Notes under the pieces: generated by a model | What the model was told of the DNA's origin: nothing | What the model saw: only the letters and a program-made list of their open reading frames with translations | Databases searched by the model: none | In this document: one piece after another, positions 8,989-17,743 of the stretch | How positions within the stretch are numbered: position 1 is the stretch's first letter | Layout of the letters: the number at the start of each line of letters is the position of its first letter | NCBI GenBank assembly: GCA_964493785.1 | Contig: CAZBPM010000013.1 | Coordinates: 1 to 64,000 of the forward strand | DNA from: Hyphomicrobium_A sp964493785 | GTDB taxonomy: Bacteria > Pseudomonadota > Alphaproteobacteria > Rhizobiales > Hyphomicrobiaceae | DNA length: 64,000 nt | Direction: 5' to 3' | Translations under genes and position numbers: made by a program

Positions 8989-9729
8989 ATGAAAAACAAA
9001 AAACCCCTCAAGGATCGCCTCGCCCTCGTCACCGGCGCCTCGCGCGGCATCGGTCGTGCGGTGGCGCTCGGCCTCGCCAACGCCGGTGCCCACGTCGTGA
9101 TCGTGGCGCGCACGGTCGGCGCGCTCGAGGAACTCGACGACGAGATCCGCGCCGCGGGCGGCAAGGCCACGCTGCTTCAGCTCGACATATCGAAGGGCGA
9201 CAAGGTCGATCAGATCGGCCCGACGCTATTCCAGCGCTGGGGCAAGCTCGACATCCTCGTCGCCAACGCCGGTATCCTCGGTCCGCTATCGCCGCTGCAT
9301 CATGTCACCGAAGATGCGTGGAAGCAGGTGATCGACATCAACCTTTCAGCCAACTGGCGCCTGATCCGCACGCTCGACCCGCTGCTGAAACGTTCCGATG
9401 CGGGGCGCGCGGTGTTCGTCACGTCGGGCGCGGCAACGGGCAAGTACGCCTATTGGGGTCCATACGCTGTCACCAAGGCCGGCCTCGAATGCCTCGTGAA
9501 GACGTACGCACATGAGCTTGCCAACACCGATGTGCGCGTCAACCTTCTCAACCCGGGCCCGATCCGCACCAACATGCGTGCCAAGGCTTTTCCGGGCGAA
9601 GATCCGATGACGCTCCCCCCGCCCACCGAGCTGGTGCCGCTGGTACTGGAGCTGGTTTCGCCGGAGTGCGATTTTTCGGGCGACGTGGTGAGCTTCGCCG
9701 ACTGGAAGAAGCACCGCGCCGACGCGTGA
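8989..9729 (+). CDS. SDR family NAD(P)-dependent oxidoreductase
   Basis: A 246-residue classical short-chain dehydrogenase. Visible motifs are the Rossmann glycine loop TGASRGIG (15-22), NAG (93-95), the catalytic serine near 146 (FVTSGAATG), the Tyr159/Lys163 pair in YGPYAVTKAG, and NPGPIRTNMRAKAFPGEDP after it. The basic start MKNKKPLKDRLALVTG and the overall pattern resemble the YciK-like group of unassigned reductases. The substrate cannot be read from sequence. It lies 210 bases after purF and converges on the minus-strand block starting 30 bases later. Confidence 0.93.
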   Translation: MKNKKPLKDRLALVTGASRGIGRAVALGLANAGAHVVIVARTVGALEELDDEIRAAGGKATLLQLDISKGDKVDQIGPTLFQRWGKLDILVANAGILGPLSPLHHVTEDAWKQVIDINLSANWRLIRTLDPLLKRSDAGRAVFVTSGAATGKYAYWGPYAVTKAGLECLVKTYAHELANTDVRVNLLNPGPIRTNMRAKAFPGEDPMTLPPPTELVPLVLELVSPECDFSGDVVSFADWKKHRADA

Positions 9730-9759
9730 GCTAACGCGGCCGTCGAAAGCAGGCCTCGC

Positions 9760-10557
9760 CTAGTCGAACGTGACGACCATGCCGTCATAGGCAGGCTCGA
9801 CGCCATCGGGCAGCTCGCGCTTCAACGCCTCATAATCGAGATCGGTGGTCATGTGCGTCAGGATTGCGCGCTTCGGCTTCAACCGCTCGATCCAGGCCAA
9901 CGCCTGCTTGACGCTGAAATGACTGGGATGCGCGGTGAAGCGCAGGGCGTCGACGATCCAGACATCGAGCCCCTGCAGCAACGGCACCGATGCATCGGGG
10001 ATGTCGCTGAGGTCAGGCGAGTATGCGAGCCCGCCGACGCGGAACCCGAGCGTCGGGATGTCGCCGTGCACCTGCAGAATTGGCAGCGCCTCGACGATGC
10101 CGGACGGTCCCTCGACGCGCACGGCGGCAGGCGGCTCGATCGCATGGGCATTGAGGATCGGCGGATAGGTCGAACCCGGCGGCTTCTCGAAGCAATAGCT
10201 GAACCGCTCGGTGAGGCTCCGGCGCGTTTGGTCGTCCGCCCAGACGTCGATGCGACGCTTCATGGCATACGCCACCATGCGCAAGTCATCGATGCCGTGC
10301 GTGTGGTCGGCGTGATCGTGCGTGTAAAGCACCCCATCGACCGCATCGCATCGCACGCTCAAGAGCTGCTCGCGCACGTCCGGCGAGGAATCAATCAGCA
10401 CCGTCGTATTGCGCGGCCTGCCGATACGCTCGACCAACATCGAGCAGCGCCAGCGCTTATTCCTGGGGTTGGTCGGATCGCACGCGCCCCACATCGCACC
10501 GATGCGCGGGACGCCGCCGGAAGAACCGCAGCCGAGAATGGTAGCGCGATAGCTCAT
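9760..10557 (-). CDS. MBL-fold metallohydrolase, PhnP-like
   Basis: A 265-residue metallo-beta-lactamase-fold enzyme. The metal motif HDHADH occupies residues 80-85, and the N-terminus ILGCGSSGGVPRIG is characteristic of the PhnP / cyclic phosphodiesterase group. Later metal ligands are likely in the Asp/His-containing VHGDIPTLGFR, PDLSDIP and LTHMTTDLDY segments. It is the last gene of the tmk-holB-metG-tatD run, and its ATG overlaps the tatD stop by four bases (ATGA). No phosphonate genes are nearby, so PhnP function itself is not implied. Confidence 0.92.
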   Translation of the reverse strand: MSYRATILGCGSSGGVPRIGAMWGACDPTNPRNKRWRCSMLVERIGRPRNTTVLIDSSPDVREQLLSVRCDAVDGVLYTHDHADHTHGIDDLRMVAYAMKRRIDVWADDQTRRSLTERFSYCFEKPPGSTYPPILNAHAIEPPAAVRVEGPSGIVEALPILQVHGDIPTLGFRVGGLAYSPDLSDIPDASVPLLQGLDVWIVDALRFTAHPSHFSVKQALAWIERLKPKRAILTHMTTDLDYEALKRELPDGVEPAYDGMVVTFD

Positions 10558-11357
10558 GCTGCTGCGGTAGACCTTGCGCCGGGCCGCTTCACCTTGCGGA
10601 ACAGACGGAAGAAGTTGTCGGTGGTGGCCTCCGCGAGCGCCTCCGGCGTGATGCCCTTCACCGCCGCGAGTGCAGCCGCCGTGTGCACGACATACGACGG
10701 CTCGTTGGTCTTGCCGCGATAGGGCTCGGGCGCCAGATACGGCGCGTCCGTCTCCACAAGCATGCGGTCGAGCGGAACCGCCCTGGCAATCTCGCGCAAT
10801 GCGTCATTCTTCTTGAAGGTCACGACGCCGGTGAACGACACCGTGAGGCCCAGCTCGACGGCGCGACGCGCCAGTTCGGGGCCACCGGTGTAGCAGTGCA
10901 AGATCGCCGGGAACGCACCCTTGGCGTGCTCATCCTCGAGGATGCGAATTGTATCCTCGTCGGCATCGCGCGTGTGAATCTCGAGCGGCAGGCCGGTACG
11001 GCGCGCCGCCTCGATGTGGGCACGGAAGCCTTCCTCCTGCGCCTCGGGCGAGGCCTTCTTGTAGAAGTAATCGAGCCCCGCCTCGCCGATGGCGACGACC
11101 TTCGGGTGCTCCGAAAGGCGCACCAGTTCGTCGGCGGAAATGCCCCGCTCCTCGTCGGCGTTGTGGGGATGCGTGCCAACCGAGCAGTAGATGTTGTCGT
11201 GGGCGGCGCAGATGTCGAGCAAGGTCGGAAGCTGGCGCACGCGGGTCGAGATAGTCACCATCACGCCGACGCCGGCCTCGCGGGCACGCCTCAGCAGCCC
11301 GTCGCGGTCGGCGGCGAGCTGCGGAAAGTCGAGGTGGCAGTGATGGTCGACCAGCAT
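10554..11357 (-). CDS. TatD family metal-dependent hydrolase
   Basis: A 267-residue TIM-barrel metal-dependent deoxyribonuclease. The metal-binding HxH appears as DHHCHLDF at residues 4-11, with further family signatures IGEAGLDYFYKKA, EIHTRDADED, HCYTGG and VETDAPYLAPEPYRGKTNEP. TatD proteins act in the cytoplasm as 3'-5' exonucleases. The gene lies 12 bases after metG. The metG-tatD-MBL order recurs in many proteobacteria and supports the call. Confidence 0.95.
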   Translation of the reverse strand: MLVDHHCHLDFPQLAADRDGLLRRAREAGVGVMVTISTRVRQLPTLLDICAAHDNIYCSVGTHPHNADEERGISADELVRLSEHPKVVAIGEAGLDYFYKKASPEAQEEGFRAHIEAARRTGLPLEIHTRDADEDTIRILEDEHAKGAFPAILHCYTGGPELARRAVELGLTVSFTGVVTFKKNDALREIARAVPLDRMLVETDAPYLAPEPYRGKTNEPSYVVHTAAALAAVKGITPEALAEATTDNFFRLFRKVKRPGARSTAAA

Positions 11358-11369
11358 CGTGACTCGCCT

Positions 11370-13010
11370 TCACTCCTGGCCCTTGGGAGCCTTATTGGCC
11401 TTGTCCTTCTTCGGCTTGGGCTCCGGCTTGTCGCCGCCTTCCGCCTCGGGAGCAACATAGCGCGGGAAAACGCCCGACGGCTCCGGCAACTCTATGCCCG
11501 GAACGAGCCGTCCTGCTTCGCCCAGCGCACTGAATGTGCGCCCTTCGGCCGGTTGGCCCAAGTAGTCGAGCAGCTTTGCCGCAGCATCGGGCGTCACCGG
11601 CTGCGCAAGAATGGCAACCTGGCGCACAATCTCAGCCGCCACATAGAGGATGGTCTCCATGCGCTTGGGGTCGGTCTTCTTCTTGGCCCACGGCTCCTCG
11701 GCCGCGAAGTAGCGGTTGGCATCGCCCACGACCGCCCAGACGGCATCGAGGTATTTCGTGAGCGCCTGCTTGTCCATCGCCTCGCGGACCTTGGCGTAGA
11801 GCGCGTCGGCAGCACCGAGAAGCGCCCTGTCGGCCTCAGTGAGTTCGCCCGGCTCTGGAACGCGCGCGCCGCAGTTCTTCGCGATCATCGACAGCGAGCG
11901 CTGGGCCAGGTTGCCCAGGTCGTTGGCGAGATCCGCGTTAATCCGGTTAGCGATTGCTTCCGGCGAATAATTGCCGTCCTGGCCGAAGTTCACCTCGCGC
12001 AGGAAGAAGTAGCGCAGCGGCTCGAGGCCATAAGCCTGCACGAGATCGAACGGATCGACGACGTTGCCGACCGACTTAGACATCTTCTCGCCCTTCGACA
12101 GGACGAACCCATGGCTGAAGACCCGCTTGGGCAGCGCGATGCCGGCGGACATCAGGAAGGCCGGCCAATACACGGCGTGAAAGCGCAGGATATCTTTGCC
12201 GATGACGTGCACGTCAGCCGGCCAGTAATGCCACTTCGGATCGCTCTCGTCGGGGAAGCCGACCCCGGTGATATAGTTGGTCAGCGCGTCCACCCAGACA
12301 TACATCACGTGCTTGGCGCCGCCGCCCGTATTGCCGTCCTTCGATTGCGGCACGGGAATGCCCCAGTCCAGCGTCGTGCGCGAAATCGACAGGTCCTCGA
12401 GGCCACCACGCACGAAGCTCGTCACCTCGTTGCGGCGCTCCGGCGGCAGGATGAACTCCGGGTTGGCGTCGTAGTGCGCCAGGAGCCTGTCCTGGTACGA
12501 CGACAGGCGGAAGAAATACGTTTCCTCCTCGGTCCACTCCACGGGCGTACCCTGCGGGCCGCGGCGGATGCCGTCGTCGCCCACCGTCGTCTCGCTCTCG
12601 TTGTAGAACGCCTCGTCGCGCACCGAGTACCAGCCGGCGTACTTCTTCAGGAAGATGTCGCCCGCCGCCTCCATGCGGCGCCAGATCTCCTCCGACGACT
12701 TGTAGTGGCGCGGCTCGGTGGTACGGATGAAGTCGTCGTTCGACAGCCCGAGCGCCTGCACCATGTCGCGGAAGCGCGCGGCGTTGCGGTCGGCCAGCTC
12801 ACGCGGGGCGATGCCTTCCTTGGCCGCCGTCTGCTTCATCTTAAGGCCATGCTCGTCCGTGCCCGTGAGGAAATAGACATCCTTGCCGTCGAGCCGCTCG
12901 AAGCGCGCGATGGCGTCGGTAGCAATCGCCTCGTAGGCATGGCCGATGTGCGGCTGCCCGTTCGGATAGGAGATGGCGGTGGTGATGTAGAACTTCTGGC
13001 GCCCGCTCAT
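11370..13010 (-). CDS. metG: Methionine--tRNA ligase
   Basis: Charges tRNA-Met. The 546-residue class I enzyme shows HIGH at 21-24 (PNGQPHIGHAYEAIA) and KMSKS in GEKMSKSVGNVVDPFD. No cysteine knuckle is visible in the connective peptide region, placing it with the zinc-free shorter MetRS type. The C-terminal dimerisation/tRNA-binding domain of E. coli MetRS is absent. The protein instead ends in a lysine-rich tail (KPKKDKANKAPKGQE). The start at 13010 gives the canonical MSGRQKFYITTAISYPNG. Between it and the holB stop lie about 140 bases in which I see no gene. Confidence 0.97.
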   Translation of the reverse strand: MSGRQKFYITTAISYPNGQPHIGHAYEAIATDAIARFERLDGKDVYFLTGTDEHGLKMKQTAAKEGIAPRELADRNAARFRDMVQALGLSNDDFIRTTEPRHYKSSEEIWRRMEAAGDIFLKKYAGWYSVRDEAFYNESETTVGDDGIRRGPQGTPVEWTEEETYFFRLSSYQDRLLAHYDANPEFILPPERRNEVTSFVRGGLEDLSISRTTLDWGIPVPQSKDGNTGGGAKHVMYVWVDALTNYITGVGFPDESDPKWHYWPADVHVIGKDILRFHAVYWPAFLMSAGIALPKRVFSHGFVLSKGEKMSKSVGNVVDPFDLVQAYGLEPLRYFFLREVNFGQDGNYSPEAIANRINADLANDLGNLAQRSLSMIAKNCGARVPEPGELTEADRALLGAADALYAKVREAMDKQALTKYLDAVWAVVGDANRYFAAEEPWAKKKTDPKRMETILYVAAEIVRQVAILAQPVTPDAAAKLLDYLGQPAEGRTFSALGEAGRLVPGIELPEPSGVFPRYVAPEAEGGDKPEPKPKKDKANKAPKGQE

Positions 13011-13151
13011 GGACTATCGGTCCTCAGTTTGGATGCAGGGATGCAAGGGTCGGATGCCGGACATGCCGGCGCAGCCGCCTCACATTCGGGCGCGGCGCGG
13101 AAGAAGCGAAATGGTCCGGCTCTGCGGGTGCATCTGTCAGCGGGCCTTCTG

Positions 13152-14285
13152 TCAGCTCGGCTTTCGATCCTGCGCGGCAGCGGATAGCGCCGCGACAGTT
13201 TCGATGATCAGGCCCTTGCGGTCGAGATTGAGCGCAAGCGTATCAGCCTTCTCGCGGGCTACTCTTTCCCACAGTGCGGCGAACGAGGCAAGCCGACCCT
13301 CGCCGATGAGCCGGCCGGCCAGGGCCACGTCCGCGGGAGCCCCCTCGCCCGTCGCCGCTGTGCGGATGAGCCGGGCCAGGGTTTCCATTAACAGCTCGAA
13401 AAACAGCTCGAAGCGCTGCTGGGCGGCAACCGGCTGCAACTCATCCGACAGTGTGTGGATCGCGCGCCACTCGACCTTGGGCAGTAACTCGATGATGCGG
13501 TCGATTTGCTTTTGGAGAGCAAGACCACCCGCACCGTACAGCCCCAGGAGCCGCGCGACGCTGCCACCCGAAAGCCGCTCCAGAGCCGGCCATTCGCCCT
13601 CGCCGGGTGGCGCGACCTCCGCCGCCGCCAGCGCCTGCTTGGCCGCGGCCCGCAACTCGTCCTCGCTGAGGGCCGACAGCGCTAGCATGCGGCAGCGGGA
13701 GCGGATGGTCGGCACCAGCTCACCGGGTGCCGACGACAGCAGGAGGAATACGGTTTTGACCGGCGGCTCTTCGAGCGACTTCAGCAACGCGTTGGCCGCA
13801 TTGACATTGAGTTCGTTCGCCTCGTCGACGATCACGACCCGCCAGCCGTCGCCGGCCGCCCGATGACCGAGGAACGTGCGCAGCCGCCGGACCTCGTCGA
13901 CCGGTATGCTAGCGGTGAAGCGCTTGCCCTTCACGTCATACGGGCGGCGGATCACCAGCAGCCCCGGATGGGAGAGCGCCGCCACCTGCCGTGCCGCCGT
14001 CGTCGCCGCGCCGACCTCCAGACTTTGCCCAGAAGGATCGCGTTCTCCCGGAACCGCCAGAGCCGCACGGGCAAACCGGTATGCGAGCGTCGCCTTCCCA
14101 ATCCCTTTGGCACCGGCGAGCAGCCAGGCGTGATGCATGCGCCCACCAGACAACGCCTCGGCGAGCGTGCGCTCGGCGCCCTGATGCCCGAACAGCGCCG
14201 CCGTGTGGCGCGGGTGCGGGAAATCGCCAAGCCGATCAGCTTCGGGAAGCTGCTCGATGTCCATGGTGGCGGGTGCGCGGGCCAT
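13152..14285 (-). CDS. holB: DNA polymerase III subunit delta'
   Basis: Clamp-loader subunit (377 residues). The AAA+ domain has a P-loop-like GAKGIGKATLAYRFARA. The sensor/Arg region shows VIVDEANELNVNAANALLKSLEEPP, and the SSAPGELVPTIRSRCRML strand follows; both are diagnostic of delta'/DnaX proteins. Upstream in-frame starts exist to 14327, but ATG 14285 shares one base with the tmk stop (TGATG), so coupling picks this start. Placement between tmk and metG is the standard order. Confidence 0.95.
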   Translation of the reverse strand: MARAPATMDIEQLPEADRLGDFPHPRHTAALFGHQGAERTLAEALSGGRMHHAWLLAGAKGIGKATLAYRFARAALAVPGERDPSGQSLEVGAATTAARQVAALSHPGLLVIRRPYDVKGKRFTASIPVDEVRRLRTFLGHRAAGDGWRVVIVDEANELNVNAANALLKSLEEPPVKTVFLLLSSAPGELVPTIRSRCRMLALSALSEDELRAAAKQALAAAEVAPPGEGEWPALERLSGGSVARLLGLYGAGGLALQKQIDRIIELLPKVEWRAIHTLSDELQPVAAQQRFELFFELLMETLARLIRTAATGEGAPADVALAGRLIGEGRLASFAALWERVAREKADTLALNLDRKGLIIETVAALSAAAQDRKPS

Positions 14286-14941
14286 CAGCGTGGCGGAGTG
14301 AACAGGCGCGCCTGCACCGCGTGCCACACCTGCTTGAAGACGATATCCTGGTCCTGCGCCGCGTCGATAAGAACGCAGCGCTCCGGCTCCTCGCGCGAAA
14401 TCTCCCGGAAAGCATCGCGCAGCTTCCAGTGGAACCCAAGGTCGCGCTTCTCATACGCATCCGCTTCGGTGTCCGGATTGATCTTGTCGACGCGGCGGCT
14501 ATGCGCGCGGCCCAGACCAAGCTCCGCTGGAATATCGAGGATGATCGTCAGATCGGGGAATGTCGGACTGACGACCATGTGGTTGAGAACGTCGATGATC
14601 TCCCCGGGCAGTCCGCCGGCAATACCCTGGTAGACGCGCGTTGAATCGATGAACCGGTCGCAGATCACCCAGAGCCCGGAATTGAGCGCAGGCCGCACGG
14701 CATTGTCGAGATGATCGGCCCGCGCTGAATAGAACAGCAGCGCTTCGGACAGCGCAGAATGCTCCGGCATGTTGGGATCGAGGATGACGTGGCGCAGCGC
14801 TTCGGCGAAAGGAGAGCCGCCCGGCTCGCGGGTGATGAAGGTGTGGACCCCGACGCGCCAGAGCTGCTCGGACAGCAGCCGCGCCTGGGTCGACTTGCCC
14901 GACCCTTCCCCGCCCTCGAAGGTGATGAACTTGCCGAGCAC
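14285..14941 (-). CDS. tmk: Thymidylate kinase
   Basis: Phosphorylates dTMP to dTDP. The 218-residue protein has the P-loop FEGGEGSGKSTQ (8-19), the dTMP-binding DRFIDSTRVYQG segment, the TREPGGSPFAEALR motif and a C-terminal LID region with YEKRDLGFHWKLRDAF. Length is normal. The stop shares its last base with the holB start, so the two genes are translationally coupled. It lies 61 bases after the carboxypeptidase gene and is probably in the same transcript. Confidence 0.97.
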   Translation of the reverse strand: MLGKFITFEGGEGSGKSTQARLLSEQLWRVGVHTFITREPGGSPFAEALRHVILDPNMPEHSALSEALLFYSARADHLDNAVRPALNSGLWVICDRFIDSTRVYQGIAGGLPGEIIDVLNHMVVSPTFPDLTIILDIPAELGLGRAHSRRVDKINPDTEADAYEKRDLGFHWKLRDAFREISREEPERCVLIDAAQDQDIVFKQVWHAVQARLFTPPR

Positions 14942-15002
14942 TCTCAGACATTCCTAGCGCAAATGGCCCTGAGGCGTCGGTAACATGCCGGCGGCGATCG
15001 CG

Positions 15003-16199
15003 CTACAGCGGCACCCAGCCCAGCGCCATATGAGCCAGCGAGTCGAGCCCCCGGCGCATCAGGCCGCCCGGCTCGACGTCCTCGGCCGCATAGAGTGGCA
15101 CCTCGTTGACCGAGTTGTTCTGCGTGGTGACCCGGAGCTTGGCGACCTTGTCGCCCTTCTTGATCGGCGGCTTCAGCGGCCCGTCGTAGATGATCTCCGC
15201 CTTCAGGCGCGGGTTCTCCGGCACGCGCGGCAGGATCACCTTGATCGGTCCATCGCCCATGAGCGGAACGTAGAAGCGCTCCCCGCCCCAGACGCGCGCG
15301 CTACCGACCGTTTCGCCGGCGTTGAAGAGCTTGAACGGTGCGAAGCTGCGATAGCCCCAATCGAGCAGCTTTTTTGCCTCGGATGTGCGCTCGGCCTCTG
15401 TCGCCAGGCCCATGACGACGACGACCAGACGCTTGCCGCCCTGCACGGTCGAACCGACGAGGTTGTAGCCGGACTCCTTGACGAAGCCGGTCTTCAGTCC
15501 ATCCGCGCCGATGTCCAGCGGCAGCAGCGGATTGCGGTTGAAGAACTTATGCTTCCGATACTCGAAAACGCGCTGGGAGAAGATCGGGTAGAACTCGGGG
15601 TATTCCTTGATGATGTAGTGCGCCAGCAGCGCGATCTCGCGCGCCGTCATCAGCTGCCCCGGATCGTAAAGACCGCTCGGATTGGCAAAGGTGGACTTCG
15701 CCAGGCCGATGCGTCTGGCCTCTATCGTCATGCGCTGGGCAAAGCGATCCTCGGTGCCGCCGAGGCCTTCGGCCAGGCAGATCGCTGCGTCGTTGCCGGA
15801 CTGAATGATCAGGCCTTTGAGAAGATCATCGATCGTCGCCGGCGTGTTGATCGGCACGAACATCGACGACGTACGCGATGGGGCCCCGCCTGTACGCCAG
15901 GCGTGCTCGCTCATCGTGAATTCATCGGTGAGCTTGAGCCGGCCTTCCTTCAAAGCGCGGAACACGACCGCGGCCGTCATCAGCTTGGAGACGGACGCGG
16001 GTGGCAGAAGTTCGTCGGCGTTGTTCTGGTAGAGGATCGCGCCGGTATCGGCATCGAGCAGGACGGCTGCTTTCGCGCGCGTATTGAACCCGCCCCCTTG
16101 GGCCATTGCGTTGGGGGCCAAAAGAAGGACGTGCGACAGCAGCAGCGCCAGCGTCAGCAGGAGCGGAGGGAAAGCGCGCTGTTTGGAAGAAGAGAGCAT
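15003..16199 (-). CDS. D-alanyl-D-alanine carboxypeptidase (PBP5/6-like)
   Basis: A 398-residue periplasmic penicillin-binding protein that trims the terminal D-Ala from peptidoglycan stems. A signal peptide (about 1-33, LLLTLALLLSHVLLLAPNAMA) leads into the serine peptidase domain. Its three motifs are S69-V-S-K72 (PPASVSKLM), SGN (IIQSGNDAAICLAEG) and KTG (GADGLKTGFVKESG). A PBP5 C-terminal beta domain and a possible membrane-anchoring helix end the protein. The gene follows rlpA by about 100 bases. This rlpA-dac-tmk order is common in Hyphomicrobiales and ties two cell-wall enzymes together. Confidence 0.95.
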   Translation of the reverse strand: MLSSSKQRAFPPLLLTLALLLSHVLLLAPNAMAQGGGFNTRAKAAVLLDADTGAILYQNNADELLPPASVSKLMTAAVVFRALKEGRLKLTDEFTMSEHAWRTGGAPSRTSSMFVPINTPATIDDLLKGLIIQSGNDAAICLAEGLGGTEDRFAQRMTIEARRIGLAKSTFANPSGLYDPGQLMTAREIALLAHYIIKEYPEFYPIFSQRVFEYRKHKFFNRNPLLPLDIGADGLKTGFVKESGYNLVGSTVQGGKRLVVVVMGLATEAERTSEAKKLLDWGYRSFAPFKLFNAGETVGSARVWGGERFYVPLMGDGPIKVILPRVPENPRLKAEIIYDGPLKPPIKKGDKVAKLRVTTQNNSVNEVPLYAAEDVEPGGLMRRGLDSLAHMALGWVPL

Positions 16200-16305
16200 G
16201 CGGCCTTAATACCTCAGCGGAGCGGCCTTAGCGAGGCGATCCTGCGAACGGGGATACGCAGAATATCGGTTCTGCCCAGGCCTCCGTCAACGACCGACGG
16301 CACGG

Positions 16306-17328
16306 CTATCTCCCGTCATTTTGCGCAGTCATTTCAGCGCTTGCATCGGGCTCAAAACCGGCAGCGGCGATTCGGGCCATCGCCGACGCGGCACTGGCGT
16401 CGTCATAGGGACCAAGGCGCAGGCGATAGCTGGTCGAGCCTGCCGCACTGAACGGTTCGATGATGCTCCGGTCAGCCCCCGCCAACATGAAGCGCAGCCG
16501 TTGCGCTTCGGCCTCGGATGCGAACGGACCGACGCGGAGATACGTGTCTGGCCTGCGCCCTCCCAGTGCAGAGGGCGCCGCCGCCAACGGGGACTGAACT
16601 TGGGCTTGTCGATAGCTCTGGGCGGACCAGGTCGGCGCATCGATCGAGGCGGTGGAGATCGTTGCTGCCGGTGCAGCCGACACGCGCGATCCCGACCACG
16701 ACTGCGAAGCGAGGAAGCGGCGCTCGGCGCTATCGTCCCCATTCAACGGTGCCCGGCCGGCATAGCGCACCCGAACGCGCGCCAGCCCTTGGTTGTGATA
16801 ACCGAGCGCGCGCGCCGTTTGGTACGAAAGATCGATCAGGCGATCCTTGGCGTAAGGACCGCGGTCATTGATGCGGACGAGCACTGTCCTGCCGTTCTGC
16901 AGGTTGGTCACGTAGGCGTAGGACGGCAACGGCAGCGTCGGGTGCCCGGCCGTCAGCGCATACATGTCGTACACCTCGCCGTTGGCGGTCTTCCGCCCAT
17001 GAAAGGCGTTGCCATACCAGGATGCTGTGCCGAGGCGGTTGTAGTTCGGATCTTCATGAGGGTGGTACCACCGACCGCCGACCCGGTATGGCCGGCCCAC
17101 CTTGTAGACGCCACCGCCCTTGGAAATATTGCCGCCGGAAGCAACCCGCGGACTGGAACTGACACCGAGGCTCGTATCGTAACTACCACCGCTCGAACAG
17201 CCGGCGAGCCCTATCGGGCAAATGGCAAGCACAGCGAATGCGAAGAACCGCGCGCACGCGTTCGCAAGGGCCGCCGCGCAACCCGGTACGCTAAATCCTG
17301 CACCGCCGCCAAACTGTCGAATACGCAT
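16306..17328 (-). CDS. rlpA: Septal ring lytic transglycosylase RlpA-like lipoprotein with SPOR domain
   Basis: A 340-residue envelope protein. A hydrophobic leader ends in a lipobox (PIGLAGC, C44), implying an outer-membrane lipoprotein. The double-psi beta-barrel domain (about 90-190) contains TASWYGNAFHGRKTANGE and RINDRGPYAKDRLIDLS. The C-terminal SPOR domain (about 260-335, LRVGPFASEAEAQRLR and LRLGPYDDASAASAMA) binds denuded septal glycan. RlpA proteins cleave or bind such glycan during division. The leader is long at 43 residues, so an internal start is possible. Confidence 0.93.
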   Translation of the reverse strand: MRIRQFGGGAGFSVPGCAAALANACARFFAFAVLAICPIGLAGCSSGGSYDTSLGVSSSPRVASGGNISKGGGVYKVGRPYRVGGRWYHPHEDPNYNRLGTASWYGNAFHGRKTANGEVYDMYALTAGHPTLPLPSYAYVTNLQNGRTVLVRINDRGPYAKDRLIDLSYQTARALGYHNQGLARVRVRYAGRAPLNGDDSAERRFLASQSWSGSRVSAAPAATISTASIDAPTWSAQSYRQAQVQSPLAAAPSALGGRRPDTYLRVGPFASEAEAQRLRFMLAGADRSIIEPFSAAGSTSYRLRLGPYDDASAASAMARIAAAGFEPDASAEMTAQNDGR

Positions 17329-17519
17329 ACCTGCTGCCTGCCGGGCAGTTCAGGCTGCCGCCTGTCCGCCACGCACTAGCGATGCGCGCCCCCGCAGGCG
17401 CCCGCATGACGCAAGGATGGCAAAACACGCTTGAGTTTGGGTAAAAGCGGGGCTCGGGTTGAAGCGCCAGCTTGCATGGGCCCCGCTGCGGCCATATGGG
17501 CGCCGCCCCTTTTGGCAGC

Positions 17520-17546
17520 TTGAGCCGGCGCGCAGTCCCCTATAGG
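17520..17546 (+). promoter_or_regulatory. Possible promoter for tRNA-Ser
   Basis: TTGAGC (17520-17525) and TATAGG (17541-17546) lie about 38 bases before the tRNA. The 15-base spacer is short for sigma-70, so this is tentative. Confidence 0.3.
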
Positions 17547-17583
17547 TTCCGCTGCTTCGCGCCATCGCTCAGCGGGGGCGAAT

Positions 17584-17673
17584 GGAAGGGTGGTCGAGTG
17601 GTTTAAGGCTCCGGTCTTGAAAACCGGCGTACGGGCAACCGTACCGTGGGTTCGAATCCCACCCCTTCCGCCA
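17584..17673 (+). tRNA. tRNA-Ser (anticodon UGA)
   Basis: A 90-base class II tRNA with an encoded CCA (17671-17673). The acceptor arm GGAAGGG pairs with CCCTTCC, with discriminator G at 17670. The anticodon stem CCGGT/ACCGG (17611-17615, 17623-17627) closes the loop CTTGAAA with anticodon TGA at 17618-17620. A long variable arm (TACGGGCAACCGTA) marks it as a serine tRNA, and GGTTCGAATCC is the T-loop region. The sugar-biosynthesis block starts about 70 bases downstream. Confidence 0.97.
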
Positions 17674-17743
17674 CTGCCCTTTAACGCTGAACTGGCGCGC
17701 GTATCACGCTACCCCGCGGCCGCCATCGCCCGGGCGTCGATCC

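Noticed and set aside
9760..10557. Phosphonate degradation (phnP) locus
   Set aside because: Only the MBL-fold gene resembles PhnP. It belongs to the metG-tatD cluster and there are no other phn genes.
10683..13187. 834-codon plus-strand frame opposite metG and tatD
   Set aside because: The minus strand there encodes unmistakable MetRS (HIGH, KMSKS) and TatD. The plus frame is Arg/Leu-rich with no domain: a GC-driven antisense shadow.
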